Positions 8,616-17,026 of a stretch of DNA of 64,000 nt are shown in pieces. Each line of letters starts with the position of its first letter. Position 1 is the stretch's first letter. Below the pieces are notes generated by a model. That model was given only the letters and a program-made list of their open reading frames with translations, searched no databases and was not told the origin of the DNA. The translations under genes were made by a program, and so were the position numbers. The stretch spans positions 806,001-870,000 of the forward strand of contig NZ_JAPEOB010000002.1 in NCBI RefSeq assembly GCF_026341775.1, read 5' to 3'. The DNA is from Streptomyces sp. NBC_00654 (lineage in GTDB: Bacteria; Actinomycetota; Actinomycetes; Streptomycetales; Streptomycetaceae).

Positions 8616-10333
8616 CCGGTTTCCCGCAGGTCCGCCGTCTCGCGTGTGTCCAGGGCCCGTCGGGCGTTCCGCGCCCCGTCGGCCTCCTGCGGGCCGCTGA
8701 CCGGGCGGCCGGCCCGCAGTTCCAGCACGTCGCCGCTGAAGCGGGCGCGAAAGCCCCGGTCGTGCGAGACCACGACGACGGCCCCGCGGTACTCCGCGAG
8801 GGCTTCCTCCAACTCCTCCACCAGACTCAGCGCGATGTGGTTCGTCGGCTCGTCCAGGACCAGCAGATCGGCCGGACGGGTGACCAGCCGGGCCAGCGCC
8901 AGCCTGCGCTGCTGGCCGATGGAGAGCGCGGCGACGGGAACGGCCAGGTCCTCGGGCCGGAACAGGCCGAGGCCGAGCAGTTCCGGCGCGTACTCGTCCG
9001 GGAAACCGGGACGGCCCGCGGCGAAGGTCTCCAGCAGCGAACGCCGGGTCGGCCGGGCGGGTAGTTCCTGCGGGAGGTAGCCGACCCTGGCCCGGCGCCG
9101 GACCGTTCCCGTGTCCGGGGCGAGATCCCCCGCGAGAACCCGCAGGAGGGTGGACTTCCCCGCGCCGTTGGGCCCGGTGACCAGGAGCCGTTGCCCGGGT
9201 TCCACCCGCAGGGCGGGCAGGTGGAGCCGGTCGCCGACACCGACGGACTCCAGGGTGAGCAGAGGCCTCGGCCCGTGCCCGCCGGCGTCGGTGGCGACGG
9301 CCGGCCTGGCGGTGAAGGCCAGCGGCGCGGGCGGGGCGGGCACGGGTGAGCGGCGCAGTGCTTCGAGGCGGGTTCGGGCCGCCCTGACCTGGCCGGACAG
9401 TTTGGCCTCGTGCGAGCGGCGGTGTTTGCCGTACCCCTCCTTCGGGTCCTTTCCGGTGGCCATGAGCCGCTGCCCGGCCGCCTTCACCAGTTCCTCGATG
9501 CGGGCCAGTTCCGTCAGATAGTCCTGGTGCTCCTGGACCCAGCGGCGCCGGGCCGCTGCCTTCGCCGTGCGATAGCCGTCCCAGCCGTCCCCGTACCGGG
9601 TGACGCCGCGCAGATCGCGGTCGACCTCCAGGATCACGGAGGTGACGCGCTCCAGGAAGGCCCGGTCGTGCGTGATGGCCACGACGGTCCCGCGGTGGGC
9701 GCGCAGGTGCTCCTCCAGCCAGTGGACGGCCCGGACGTCCAGATGGTTGGTCGGCTCGTCGAGCAGCAGCAGTTCGGGGGCCGCGGCCAGCACGCAGGCC
9801 AGCGCCAGCCGGGACTGCTCCCCGCCGGAGAGCGTGGAGACCGGGCGGTCGCGGGTGAGGTGTGCCAGCCCGAGACCGTGCAGGGCCGCGTCGGTGCGGG
9901 CGTCCGCCTGGTAGCCGCCGCGTTCCTCGTACGCGGTCAGGAGGTCCCCGTACGCGGCGAGTTCCCCGCCCGTGGGTTCCGGTGCGGTGGACAGCGCCTC
10001 CTCCGCCGCACGGATGCGGCGTTCCAGGTGACGCAGTTCGGCGAGCGCCGCGTCGACGGTGTCCTGGACGGTGTCGCCGGGGGCGCGTACGAGTGTCTGG
10101 GCGAGGTATCCGATGCCGCCGGGGAACCGGGCGGTGATCTCGCCGCTGTCCGGTGTCTCCGCCCCCGCCATCAGTCGCAGCAGTGTGGATTTGCCGGAGC
10201 CGTTCTCGCCGATGACGCCGGCCTTCTCGCCGGGGCGGACCGTGAGCGTCACCTGGTCGAGTACCGAGCGGTCACCGTAGGTCTTGGAGACGTCCTTCAA
10301 TGTCAGCTGGGCGCGGTCGCGCTGGGGGTGCAT
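8579..10333 (-). CDS. ABC-F family ATP-binding protein (ribosome-associated)
   Basis: A 584-residue protein with two ABC ATPase domains and no membrane segments: Walker A GENGSGKST near residue 40 and GPNGAGKST near 360, two LSGGEQ/LSIGQQ-type signatures, and two LLLDEPTNH Walker B motifs. The charged linker between them is the P-site tRNA interaction motif region. ABC-F proteins act on the ribosome, and many Streptomyces members protect it from macrolide, lincosamide or pleuromutilin-type antibiotics. Start ATG 10333 has GGAAGAAG 6 bases upstream. The 5' region carries a 10-codon leader peptide and competing hairpins, suggesting antibiotic-inducible attenuation. Which drug class, if any, is unknown. 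Confidence 0.93.
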   Translation of the reverse strand: MHPQRDRAQLTLKDVSKTYGDRSVLDQVTLTVRPGEKAGVIGENGSGKSTLLRLMAGAETPDSGEITARFPGGIGYLAQTLVRAPGDTVQDTVDAALAELRHLERRIRAAEEALSTAPEPTGGELAAYGDLLTAYEERGGYQADARTDAALHGLGLAHLTRDRPVSTLSGGEQSRLALACVLAAAPELLLLDEPTNHLDVRAVHWLEEHLRAHRGTVVAITHDRAFLERVTSVILEVDRDLRGVTRYGDGWDGYRTAKAAARRRWVQEHQDYLTELARIEELVKAAGQRLMATGKDPKEGYGKHRRSHEAKLSGQVRAARTRLEALRRSPVPAPPAPLAFTARPAVATDAGGHGPRPLLTLESVGVGDRLHLPALRVEPGQRLLVTGPNGAGKSTLLRVLAGDLAPDTGTVRRRARVGYLPQELPARPTRRSLLETFAAGRPGFPDEYAPELLGLGLFRPEDLAVPVAALSIGQQRRLALARLVTRPADLLVLDEPTNHIALSLVEELEEALAEYRGAVVVVSHDRGFRARFSGDVLELRAGRPVSGPQEADGARNARRALDTRETADLRETGYPPVESRVSRT

Positions 10334-10357
10334 GGGTGCTTCTTCCCTGTGGACAAG

Positions 10358-10466
10358 CCCGCGAGGGCGCGCGGGAGCGCACGGCGGGGCATGGATACCG
10401 GACGGCGGAAGAGGACTGCGGCACGCGTCGGCGACCCTGCGGGTCACCCTGCGACGCTCAGCGTCG
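10358..10466 (-). promoter_or_regulatory. Candidate transcription/translation attenuator of the ABC-F gene
   Basis: Between the leader peptide stop and the ABC-F ribosome-binding site, the minus-strand RNA can form CGACGC/GCGTCG (10452-10466, loop of 3). The same GCGTCG can instead pair with a second CGACGC at 10425-10430, so the two structures exclude each other. A GACCC/GGGTC hairpin lies at 10433-10445, and a CCCGCG/CGCGGG hairpin at 10358-10375 stands just upstream of the Shine-Dalgarno. This is the layout expected of ribosome-stalling attenuation. The function is inferred. Confidence 0.55.
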
Positions 10467-10489
10467 GGCGGCGGCGTCCTGGCCGGGAA

Positions 10490-10522
10490 TCAGCGGAAGA
10501 AGTAGTACGAGTACGAACCCAT
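10490..10522 (-). CDS. Leader peptide MGSYSYYFFR upstream of the ABC-F gene
   Basis: A 10-codon open frame (ATG to TGA) about 155 bp upstream of the ABC-F start and in the same direction. It is packed with aromatic residues (Tyr-Ser-Tyr-Tyr-Phe-Phe-Arg), a composition typical of drug-sensing stalling peptides. A TAGACT hexamer lies 7 bp upstream of its ATG, so the transcript probably begins at or next to the start codon and the peptide would be translated leaderless. Hairpins follow immediately. The coding potential is inferred from position and context only. Confidence 0.6.
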   Translation of the reverse strand: MGSYSYYFFR

Positions 10523-10529
10523 GGGTCCG

Positions 10530-10535
10530 AGTCTA
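10530..10535 (-). promoter_or_regulatory. -10 hexamer TAGACT for the ABC-F leader transcript
   Basis: On the minus strand TAGACT ends 7 bp before the leader-peptide ATG, placing the predicted transcription start at about the ATG. No equally good -35 is visible at 16-18 bp; a TTGCCG lies too far upstream (22 bp). Confidence 0.5.
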
Positions 10536-10571
10536 GCGAGAGCCGGGCGGGCCTGCTCGGCAATAAACGGG

Positions 10572-10889
10572 TCAGCCTGCCTTCGGGAGACGGATGACCG
10601 CCCGGCCTCCGTTCAGGTCGATGGTGGTCCTGTTCGGCGGGGCGCCGTCCTCCTCGTCGTCCCTGATCAGCAACGCGCTCCGGCGCTCCTTGAGTTCGCT
10701 CTGCTTGCCGGGCGAGAAAGTCGCGTGCAGCTGTTCGAAGCCGGTCGCCGAGACCTGGCCCTGCCGGGCGCTGTTGCGCCAGGGCAGCACCCCGGCCCGC
10801 CCGGCGCGCAGGAGCACCTGGTCGACGAAGGCGAGCACGGTCAGCCCGATCACCAGCCCGGGAAGGGTCATCAGTGCGAGGAACTCCAT
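10572..10889 (-). CDS. DUF6191 family membrane-anchored small protein
   Basis: A 105-residue protein of unknown function. It begins with one hydrophobic segment (about residues 2-23, LALMTLPGLVIGLTVLAF) that should anchor it in the membrane. A conserved basic segment follows (LLRAGRAGVLPWRNSARQGQ), then an ATGFEQLHATFSPGKQ block and a C-terminal TIDLNGGRAVIRLP motif. The pattern matches the actinobacterial DUF6191 family. Start ATG 10889 gives the usual family length; a longer in-frame extension to 11180 is low-complexity and rejected. Single gene in its orientation, between the ABC-F leader and the alcohol dehydrogenase. Confidence 0.85.
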   Translation of the reverse strand: MEFLALMTLPGLVIGLTVLAFVDQVLLRAGRAGVLPWRNSARQGQVSATGFEQLHATFSPGKQSELKERRSALLIRDDEEDGAPPNRTTIDLNGGRAVIRLPKAG

Positions 10890-11082
10890 GGGGCCAGTCT
10901 CGCCCGTGTACGGGGCCGGGCGCACCCGAATCGGCATGCCGACCGGACAGGAAGGGGCCGCGACCGGACAGGGGAACGCGGGCCGTCGCTGTGCTGCGGC
11001 GGCCCGCGTGTCCGGTGTGGGCGGGGCCCGTGTCGTGGCCCCGTCGTCGGGGGGCCTGGGCTCAGTCGTCGGGGGCCTGGGG

Positions 11083-12123
11083 TCAGCCGTTGGGAAGGAT
11101 GACGGCCCGGCCGTTGATCCTGCCGGAGTGCAGACGCTCGTAGGCGAGGGGCGCCTCGTCGATGGAGTAGGTCTCCACATGGACGTCGACCGCCCCGGCG
11201 TGGGCGAGGTCGAGCACCTCGACGAGTTCCTTGCGCGAGCCCCAGTACGGGGAGGTCACCGTCGTGCCGTAGGGCAGCGTGCCGAAGCCGACGGGCAGGG
11301 CGCCACCGCCGATACCGACGATCGTGACGTCACCGTCGACGCGCGCGACCGCTCCGGCCGTCTTCACGGTGGGCGGGGCGCCGACGAAGTCGAGGACGAC
11401 CTGAGCACCGAGGCCGCCGGTGAGTTCGAGCACCTTGGCCGCCGCGTTCCCGTCGGAGAGTACGGCTTCGTGGGCGCCGACCGTGCGGGCCAGGGCGAGC
11501 TTGTCCTCGGTGACGTCGAGCGCGATCACGCGCACCGCGGTCATGGCGCGCAGCAGCTGGATCGCGACGTGGCCGAGGCCGCCGGTGCCGATGACCACGG
11601 CGGTGGCACCGGGCACCAGCTTGGACAGGGAGCGCTTGATCGCGTGGTACGGGGTCAGCCCCGCGTCCGTGAGCGGCACCGTCTTCACGGGGTCGAGGTC
11701 GCCGATCGGCACCAGGTGGCGCGGGTCGTCGACGATCATGTACTCGGCCATGGCGCCGGGGGCACCGAGTCCGGGCGGCGTGATGCCGAGCTCCTTGGCG
11801 CGCAGGCAGTAGTTCTCCTTGCCCTCCGCGCAGTTCACGCATGTACCGCAGCCCCAGGGGCCGTAGACGGCGACGGAATCGCCGGTCGCGAAGCCGGTGA
11901 CGCCGTCACCGAGTGCGGCGATCGTGCCGACGCCCTCGTGGCCGAGGGTGAGGGGAAGCGGGAAGGGGAGCTGGTCGGCGGGCCAGCTCATCACCGCGAT
12001 GTCGGAGTGGCAGACGCCCGCCGCCGTGACCTTCAGCAGCACCTGCCCGGGGCCGGGCTCGGGATCCGGGACGGTCACGACCTCGGGAGCGGAACCGACT
12101 GCACGGTACTGAACGGCTTTCAT
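11083..12123 (-). CDS. Zinc-dependent alcohol dehydrogenase (NAD(P)-dependent, MDR)
   Basis: Cytosolic medium-chain dehydrogenase of 346 residues that oxidises an alcohol or reduces an aldehyde/ketone. Catalytic zinc ligands are visible at Cys38 and the GHE motif (His62-Glu63). The structural zinc lobe has Cys92, Cys95, Cys98 and Cys106. The Rossmann motif is GTGGLGHVAIQ near residue 170. The ribosome-binding site is GAGGAG before ATG 12123. It follows the SDR gene by 68 bp in the same direction, so a tetR-SDR-ADH operon is likely. The TetR protein probably controls it. The natural substrate is not evident. Confidence 0.93.
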   Translation of the reverse strand: MKAVQYRAVGSAPEVVTVPDPEPGPGQVLLKVTAAGVCHSDIAVMSWPADQLPFPLPLTLGHEGVGTIAALGDGVTGFATGDSVAVYGPWGCGTCVNCAEGKENYCLRAKELGITPPGLGAPGAMAEYMIVDDPRHLVPIGDLDPVKTVPLTDAGLTPYHAIKRSLSKLVPGATAVVIGTGGLGHVAIQLLRAMTAVRVIALDVTEDKLALARTVGAHEAVLSDGNAAAKVLELTGGLGAQVVLDFVGAPPTVKTAGAVARVDGDVTIVGIGGGALPVGFGTLPYGTTVTSPYWGSRKELVEVLDLAHAGAVDVHVETYSIDEAPLAYERLHSGRINGRAVILPNG

Positions 12124-12191
12124 GGGATCTCCTCGGTGTTTCCTTGTTCTCTTTCTCGCCCCCGTGCCCCCGGTCCGCCACTCGGGGCGGT

Positions 12192-12962
12192 CTACGAGGC
12201 GGAGTAGCCGCCGTCCACCAGGTGGTAGCTGCCATGGATGAAGGAGGCCTTGTCGGAGAGGAGGAAGGCGGCGAGTTCGGCCACTTCCTCCGCCGTGCCG
12301 AGGCGGCCGGCCGGGTGCAGCGAGATCAGGTGGTCGCGGGCCGGGCCCTCGGTGTTGCGCAGCAGGGGGGTGTCGATGAAGCCGGGGCCGACGGCGTTGA
12401 TCCGGACGTTCCGGGCGGCGTATTCGAGGGCGGCGGTCTTGGTGAGGCCGACGACGCCGTGCTTGGCCGCGACGTACGCGGGCGAACCGGCGAAGCCGTT
12501 GGTGCCGAGGATCGAGGACATGTTGACCACGGCGCCGCCGCCCGCGGCGACGATGGCGGGCAGTTCGTAACGCATGGAGTAGAAGACACCGCTGAGGTTG
12601 GTGGCCACGACGCGGTTCCAGTCCTCGACGGCGTACTCACCGGTGGGGTTGCTGGGGCCGCCGATACCCGCGTTGTTGACGGCGAGGTGCAGTGCCCCGA
12701 ACGTGTCGACGGTGAAGCGCACGGCCGCCTCGACGGAGGCCGGGTCGGTCACGTCCATCGCGACGGCGGCGGCCTTCGCCCCGGTGCTCTCCAGCTCGGC
12801 GGCGGCCTTGCGGGCGGCTTCCTCGTCGTAGTCGGCGACGACGACCGCCGCTCCGCTCGCGGCGAGCCGCCCGGCCAGGGCGAGGCCGATGCCGGACGCG
12901 CCGCCGGTGATGAGGGCCGTGCGGCCGGCGAACTCCGCGTCGGTGGGGGTGCTGGTGCTCAT
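12192..12962 (-). CDS. Short-chain dehydrogenase/reductase (SDR, classical)
   Basis: Cytosolic NAD(P)-dependent oxidoreductase of 256 residues. It has the classical SDR elements in order: cofactor motif TGGASGIG near residue 19, NNAG near 95, catalytic Ser in NMSS near 146, and the YVAAK (Tyr-x3-Lys) active site near 160. ADYDEEAA after the second strand has an acidic residue, favouring NAD over NADP. The ATG overlaps the stop of the upstream tetR gene by four bases, indicating translational coupling. With the downstream alcohol dehydrogenase it probably forms a short alcohol/ketone catabolic or detoxification operon. Confidence 0.93.
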   Translation of the reverse strand: MSTSTPTDAEFAGRTALITGGASGIGLALAGRLAASGAAVVVADYDEEAARKAAAELESTGAKAAAVAMDVTDPASVEAAVRFTVDTFGALHLAVNNAGIGGPSNPTGEYAVEDWNRVVATNLSGVFYSMRYELPAIVAAGGGAVVNMSSILGTNGFAGSPAYVAAKHGVVGLTKTAALEYAARNVRINAVGPGFIDTPLLRNTEGPARDHLISLHPAGRLGTAEEVAELAAFLLSDKASFIHGSYHLVDGGYSAS

Positions 12963-13630
12963 GATGCTGCCTTTCCTTCTGTGGTGCTGTGCGACGCCGC
13001 ACCGGCCCGCTGCTGGGTGAGCAGGTCCTCGGTGAGGGCGTCGAATGCCTGGACGACCAGCTCGGGCAGGGCGTCCGGGCGGCCTCCTCGTACCCAGGCC
13101 GCCTGGGCCGCGAGCAACGCGCCCGCCCCCGCGGCGACCGTGACGGCGGGGCGGATGTCCAGCCGGGGATCGACGCCGAGCCGGTCCGCGAGGATGGTGA
13201 CCGAGTCCTCCTGGGCGTCCACCCGGATGTGGTGGAAGGCCGCGTAGAGGGTCGGTTCCCGCTCGGCGACGACCATCAGCTCGAAGATCCGGGAGCGGCG
13301 GTGCCAGGGTTCCGCCACAGGGTCGCCGAGCCAGTCGAGCACGGCGCGCCGGTAGGCGGTGAGGGGTGACTCGGCGGCGGGGCGGGCCCGCAGGGCGTCG
13401 TTGATCCGGTCGCCGTCGCCCCGTACGGAGTCGAGGACGGCGTCTTCCTTGCTCGTGAAGTACCGGCTGAACGTGCGCCGGTCGACGTCCGCGGCTTCCG
13501 CGATCTCCTCGACCGTCACGTTCCGCAGTCCCCGGTCGAGCACGAGCTCGAAGGCGGCCTGCGCCAGCGTGTCCCGGGTCCGGCGGGCCTTGCGGCTGCG
13601 CCTCTCCGGGGTCTTCCGTTCCGGATTCAT
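12959..13630 (-). CDS. TetR/AcrR family transcriptional regulator
   Basis: A 223-residue DNA-binding repressor. The N-terminal helix-turn-helix spans about residues 18-65 (TLAQAAFELVLDRGL, then VTVEEIAEAADVDRRTFSRYFTSKEDAV), followed by an all-helical ligand-binding domain. The start at ATG 13630 leaves a basic N-terminal arm (RRSRKARRTR). It is the first gene of tetR-SDR-ADH and overlaps the SDR start, so it most likely represses its own operon. The inducer is unknown. I see no perfect palindrome in the 150 bp upstream. Confidence 0.92.
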   Translation of the reverse strand: MNPERKTPERRSRKARRTRDTLAQAAFELVLDRGLRNVTVEEIAEAADVDRRTFSRYFTSKEDAVLDSVRGDGDRINDALRARPAAESPLTAYRRAVLDWLGDPVAEPWHRRSRIFELMVVAEREPTLYAAFHHIRVDAQEDSVTILADRLGVDPRLDIRPAVTVAAGAGALLAAQAAWVRGGRPDALPELVVQAFDALTEDLLTQQRAGAASHSTTEGKAAS

Positions 13631-13788
13631 AGTTGCACCGTACACCTGAAAATGTCCCCACGCGACACTAGTCCCAGGAGGACATTGCACGGGGGATCGC
13701 GGAGGTGTGCCGCGGCCACCGGGCGCGGAGTACCGCATCGGGCGGGGGGCGCGTCGGCCGCGCGGGCCGACAGCCGGCGGGCGGCCCG

Positions 13789-15012
13789 TTACCGGTCGCG
13801 CAGGGGCTCGGTGGCCCGGCGGGCGTCCTCATGGACCGCCTCGGAGCGGCGCAGGCCGGGCCCGCCGCCGGACGGGGCCCTGCGCAGGGCGAGCGCGGCG
13901 ATGTCGTCGCGCCGGACACCGCCGGAGAACTTCTCCAGGTCGGCGTGGAGCGCGTCCAGGACCTCGCGCGGTCCACGCCGCGCCCACGGGCCGAGCCGGT
14001 CGTCCAGCGGGTAGAAGGCGCCGGAGGCGTCACGTGCCTCGGTGACACCATCCGTCACGACGAGCAGGGTCGCGCCGGGCGGAAAGCCGAACCACTCCGC
14101 CGTACGCTCCTCCTCGCTGAGTTCGGCCATGCCGAGTGGGACGTACGTGCGTCGCAGCCGAATCATCGAAGCCTCGCCGTCGAGCAGCAGGCGCGGCGGC
14201 AGATGGCCGCAGTTGACCACCTGCACCTGGTCCCCGCCGTCGAAGCCGAGCACCAGCGCGGTCACGAACCGTTCGGTCTCACCGGTCTGGGAGGAGAACT
14301 CGTTGTGCCGCACGACCGCGTCCTCCAGCGCGGCCACCACTCCGGTGAGCGTGGGTTCGCGGATGGCCGCCTCGCGGAAGGCGCCGAGCGCGGCGAAGCC
14401 CGCCCCGATGGCGGGGAGCCCCTTGCCCTGGACATCGCCGATGATCACCCGGGTGCCGTACGGCGACTCGACGACCTCGTAGATGTCACCGCCGACGAAC
14501 CGGTCCTCCTCGATCGGCTCGTAGAGCCCGTACGCGAAGATCTGGTCGGTCAGCACGGGCAGCGGGCGCAGTATCTGGCGCTGGAGCGCGCCGGCCGCGG
14601 AGCGCAGCCGGGCGATCTGGGTGGTGTGCCGGATGCGCGCCGCGCAGGAACCGACACCCAGGGCACAGGCGAGCACCGTGAAACCGATGCCGAGCGCCAG
14701 GTCCCAGAAGGACCCGTCCGAGGCCAGCCGGGAGCCGACGACCACGATCATGATCCAGACGGCCACCCCCACCGTCTGCCGGACCGTGCAGAACACGGAG
14801 GCCAGCGCGGGGACGACCACGAGCAGCGGGGCGACCTCGAAGTCGTCGCCCGAGAAGACGTGCAGGAGCACGATCGCCAGGGTCAGCAGCGCCAGTCCTG
14901 CGGCCAGTGGCCAGTTCCCGACACGGGGCGCGGCAGCCGCCGCCTCGCCGGCGTCCACTTCCGGCAGCTCTGGCGTGCGCGTCGTCTCCGCTCGCTGAAG
15001 CCCCATGGCCAC
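13789..15012 (-). CDS. Membrane-anchored PP2C/SpoIIE-type serine/threonine phosphatase
   Basis: A 407-residue protein with four predicted membrane segments in the first 140 residues and a SpoIIE-like phosphatase domain from about residue 150. The metal-binding aspartates are seen in VGGDIYEV, IGDVQGKG, VTDGVTEAR and RRDDIAAL. Such proteins dephosphorylate anti-anti-sigma factors and so influence SigB/F/G-type sigma factors, one of which lies 2.7 kb away. GTG 15012 was preferred because AGGAGG sits 7 bases upstream; ATG 15006 is the alternative. No PAS/GAF or RsbW-like domain is fused. Confidence 0.9.
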   Translation of the reverse strand: MAMGLQRAETTRTPELPEVDAGEAAAAAPRVGNWPLAAGLALLTLAIVLLHVFSGDDFEVAPLLVVVPALASVFCTVRQTVGVAVWIMIVVVGSRLASDGSFWDLALGIGFTVLACALGVGSCAARIRHTTQIARLRSAAGALQRQILRPLPVLTDQIFAYGLYEPIEEDRFVGGDIYEVVESPYGTRVIIGDVQGKGLPAIGAGFAALGAFREAAIREPTLTGVVAALEDAVVRHNEFSSQTGETERFVTALVLGFDGGDQVQVVNCGHLPPRLLLDGEASMIRLRRTYVPLGMAELSEEERTAEWFGFPPGATLLVVTDGVTEARDASGAFYPLDDRLGPWARRGPREVLDALHADLEKFSGGVRRDDIAALALRRAPSGGGPGLRRSEAVHEDARRATEPLRDR

Positions 15013-15159
15013 GGTGATGCCTCCTGCTCGGTCCTCGGTCCTGGGTCGGCCGTCGTCGAGGGCTGTCCCTGTACTCGCTGACAGGACAGCCCTCAGGACG
15101 GTTCTCCATCCAGTGGACCGGGACCGGAGCGTCGGCACACGAGGCTTACGGCCCCGAGA

Positions 15160-15195
15160 CCGGGCCGAAGGTCCCGCTCGTGACCTTCGGCCCGG
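15160..15195. terminator. 14-bp hairpin terminator
   Basis: A perfect stem (core GGGCCGAAGGTC / GACCTTCGGCCC, 14 bp with flanks) and an 8-nt loop lie just past the stop of the GNAT gene on the minus strand. The GGGCCGAAGG motif recurs at about 15216, suggesting a second overlapping hairpin. Confidence 0.75.
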
Positions 15196-15248
15196 GTCTT
15201 TCGGCCCTGGGTCCCGGGCCGAAGGCCTTCGGTGTCCGCGCGCGGGGC

Positions 15249-16109
15249 CTATGGCCGGCCCGGGACCGGCACCGGCTCCCGGCCCGCGTCCGCGCGGAGG
15301 CCGGGCGCGTTCGGGGGGACGAGGGCCGACAGGAACTGCGTACGGCGGCGGAGCCGGAAACCGAGTGCCTCGTAGAGCCGGATGGCGTGGGTGTTGGAGG
15401 CGGCCGCGTGCAGGAACGGGGTCTCGCCCCGCTCCCTGATGCCGTGGGCGACGGCCCGGACGAGCCGGCCCGCCAGTCCCTGACCGCGCACGGACTCGTC
15501 GGTGCAGACTCCGCTGATCTCGGTCCAGCCCGGCGGGTGCAGCCGCTCCCCGGCCATCGCGACGAGGACTCCGTCGCGGCGGATGCCCAGGTAGGTGCCG
15601 AGCTCCACGGTGCGCGGCAGAAAGGGACCGGGCCGGGTGCGCGCCACCAGGTCCAGCATCTCGGGGACGTCCGCGGGTCCCAGGGTGACGGCCTCCGCGT
15701 CCGGTGCCGCGGCCACGGACTCGTCGACGAGCTGGACTCCCTCGGCGTGGAAGACGATCTCCCAGTCCGAGGGGGGCGGCTCACGGAACGCGGTCAGGGT
15801 GACCGACGCGCCGGGGCCGGCGAGTGCCGCGACATCGGCCCAGTCCTGGTCGTCCGGGGCATCCGGAAGGGCGAGCCACGGGGTGACGTCGACGGGATAG
15901 CGCAGGATGCGGCCGCGGCGCTCGGCGAAGCGGGCGTGCGGGCCGGTCAGCGAGGAGCGGGCCGGATTGTCCAGAGGGTGGGGCTGGTGGAGCGGATGGG
16001 GCTGGTGGGGCAGGTGGCTGCCGGGGGAATGCACGGGCGGGAGCGCCTTTCCGGTCTCGGGTTCAGTGGCGGCGGGGGCGTGGGGGGCGGCGGGGGCGGG
16101 CGGGCTCAT
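15249..16109 (-). CDS. GNAT family N-acetyltransferase (FR47-like)
   Basis: A 286-residue cytosolic acetyl-CoA-dependent acyltransferase. The C-terminal GNAT fold contains the acetyl-CoA loop VRGQGLAGRLVRA (about residues 215-227) after EISGVCTDES, and the final SNTHAIRLYEALGF strand-helix typical of FR47-type proteins. The first 60 residues are Pro/His-rich with a repeated HQPHPL element and look disordered. Its ATG overlaps the stop of the upstream quinone oxidoreductase (ATGA), so the two are coupled. The acceptor substrate is unknown. Confidence 0.88.
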   Translation of the reverse strand: MSPPAPAAPHAPAATEPETGKALPPVHSPGSHLPHQPHPLHQPHPLDNPARSSLTGPHARFAERRGRILRYPVDVTPWLALPDAPDDQDWADVAALAGPGASVTLTAFREPPPSDWEIVFHAEGVQLVDESVAAAPDAEAVTLGPADVPEMLDLVARTRPGPFLPRTVELGTYLGIRRDGVLVAMAGERLHPPGWTEISGVCTDESVRGQGLAGRLVRAVAHGIRERGETPFLHAAASNTHAIRLYEALGFRLRRRTQFLSALVPPNAPGLRADAGREPVPVPGRP

Positions 16110-17026
16110 CGGGCCACCTCGATCACGGTCTTTCCGCGTGCGTGACCGCTCTCCACGGTACGCAGCGCCCGTGCCGCTTCGGCCAGCGGGAACGTGCCGG
16201 TCACCTGCGTGCGCAGGGCGCCGCCGACGACGAGGCGCGCCAGTTCGTCGAGCACGGCCGCGGTACGGCTCCGGCGTACGGCGGAGCCGCCGAGCGCCGC
16301 TACCTCCTCGGGCGACCCGGCGCTGATCAGCCGCTTCCGGTCCGCCACGAGGCCCGCGGCGACGGTCAGCGCCTCGCCGCCCGCCAGGTCGAAGGCCGCG
16401 TCGACGCCTCCGGGGGCCACGGCCCGTATCCGGTCCGCCGCTCCGGGTCCGTACGTCACATGGACGGCGCCGAGGGACTCGACGAGGGCCTTCTTCGCCT
16501 CGCTCGCCGTACCGATGACCCGGATCCCGGAGTGCCGGGCCAACTGCACCGCCGCCACGCCGACGCCGCCGCCCGCCCCGGTGATCAGGAGCGTGGAGCC
16601 GGGAGCCGGGTCGAGCTGGCGCAGTCCGTCGTACGCGGTGGCCGCCGCCACCGGCAGGACCGCCGCGTCCGTGAACGACAGCCCGTCCGGCTTGTGGGCG
16701 GTGGCGGAGGCCGCAAGCAGCGCGTACTCCGCGTAGCCGCCGGTCAGCGGGGAGCCGAGGACGGCCTGCCCGGGCACGAAGCCCTCGACGTCCGGTCCGA
16801 CCGCCTCGACCGTCCCCGACACCTCGCTGCCGAACACGCCCGGCAGGGGCACGGGATCGCTCCCCGGCCTGCGATGGCCGGACCGTCGTTTCCAGTCGAC
16901 GGGGTTGACCCCGGCCGCCCGGACGGCGACGAGCAGCTCACCGGGCCCCGGGACGGGCACCGGCCGGTCGACGAAGGCTTCCGTCTCGGGTCCGCCGTAG
17001 CGGTGGAATATGTACGCCTTGGCCAT
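16106..17026 (-). CDS. NADP-dependent quinone oxidoreductase-like MDR protein
   Basis: Zinc-free medium-chain reductase of 306 residues. It has the N-terminal GroES-like fold (AAGVNPVDWKRRSG near residue 40) and the nucleotide-binding motif GAGGGVGVAAVQLA near residue 145. No zinc-ligand cysteines are present, placing it with quinone/enone oxidoreductases. Start ATG 17026 has GAGGAG close upstream; longer in-frame extension is rejected. Coupled by four bases to the GNAT gene. A role in reducing quinones or enals is plausible but not shown. Confidence 0.9.
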   Translation of the reverse strand: MAKAYIFHRYGGPETEAFVDRPVPVPGPGELLVAVRAAGVNPVDWKRRSGHRRPGSDPVPLPGVFGSEVSGTVEAVGPDVEGFVPGQAVLGSPLTGGYAEYALLAASATAHKPDGLSFTDAAVLPVAAATAYDGLRQLDPAPGSTLLITGAGGGVGVAAVQLARHSGIRVIGTASEAKKALVESLGAVHVTYGPGAADRIRAVAPGGVDAAFDLAGGEALTVAAGLVADRKRLISAGSPEEVAALGGSAVRRSRTAAVLDELARLVVGGALRTQVTGTFPLAEAARALRTVESGHARGKTVIEVAR

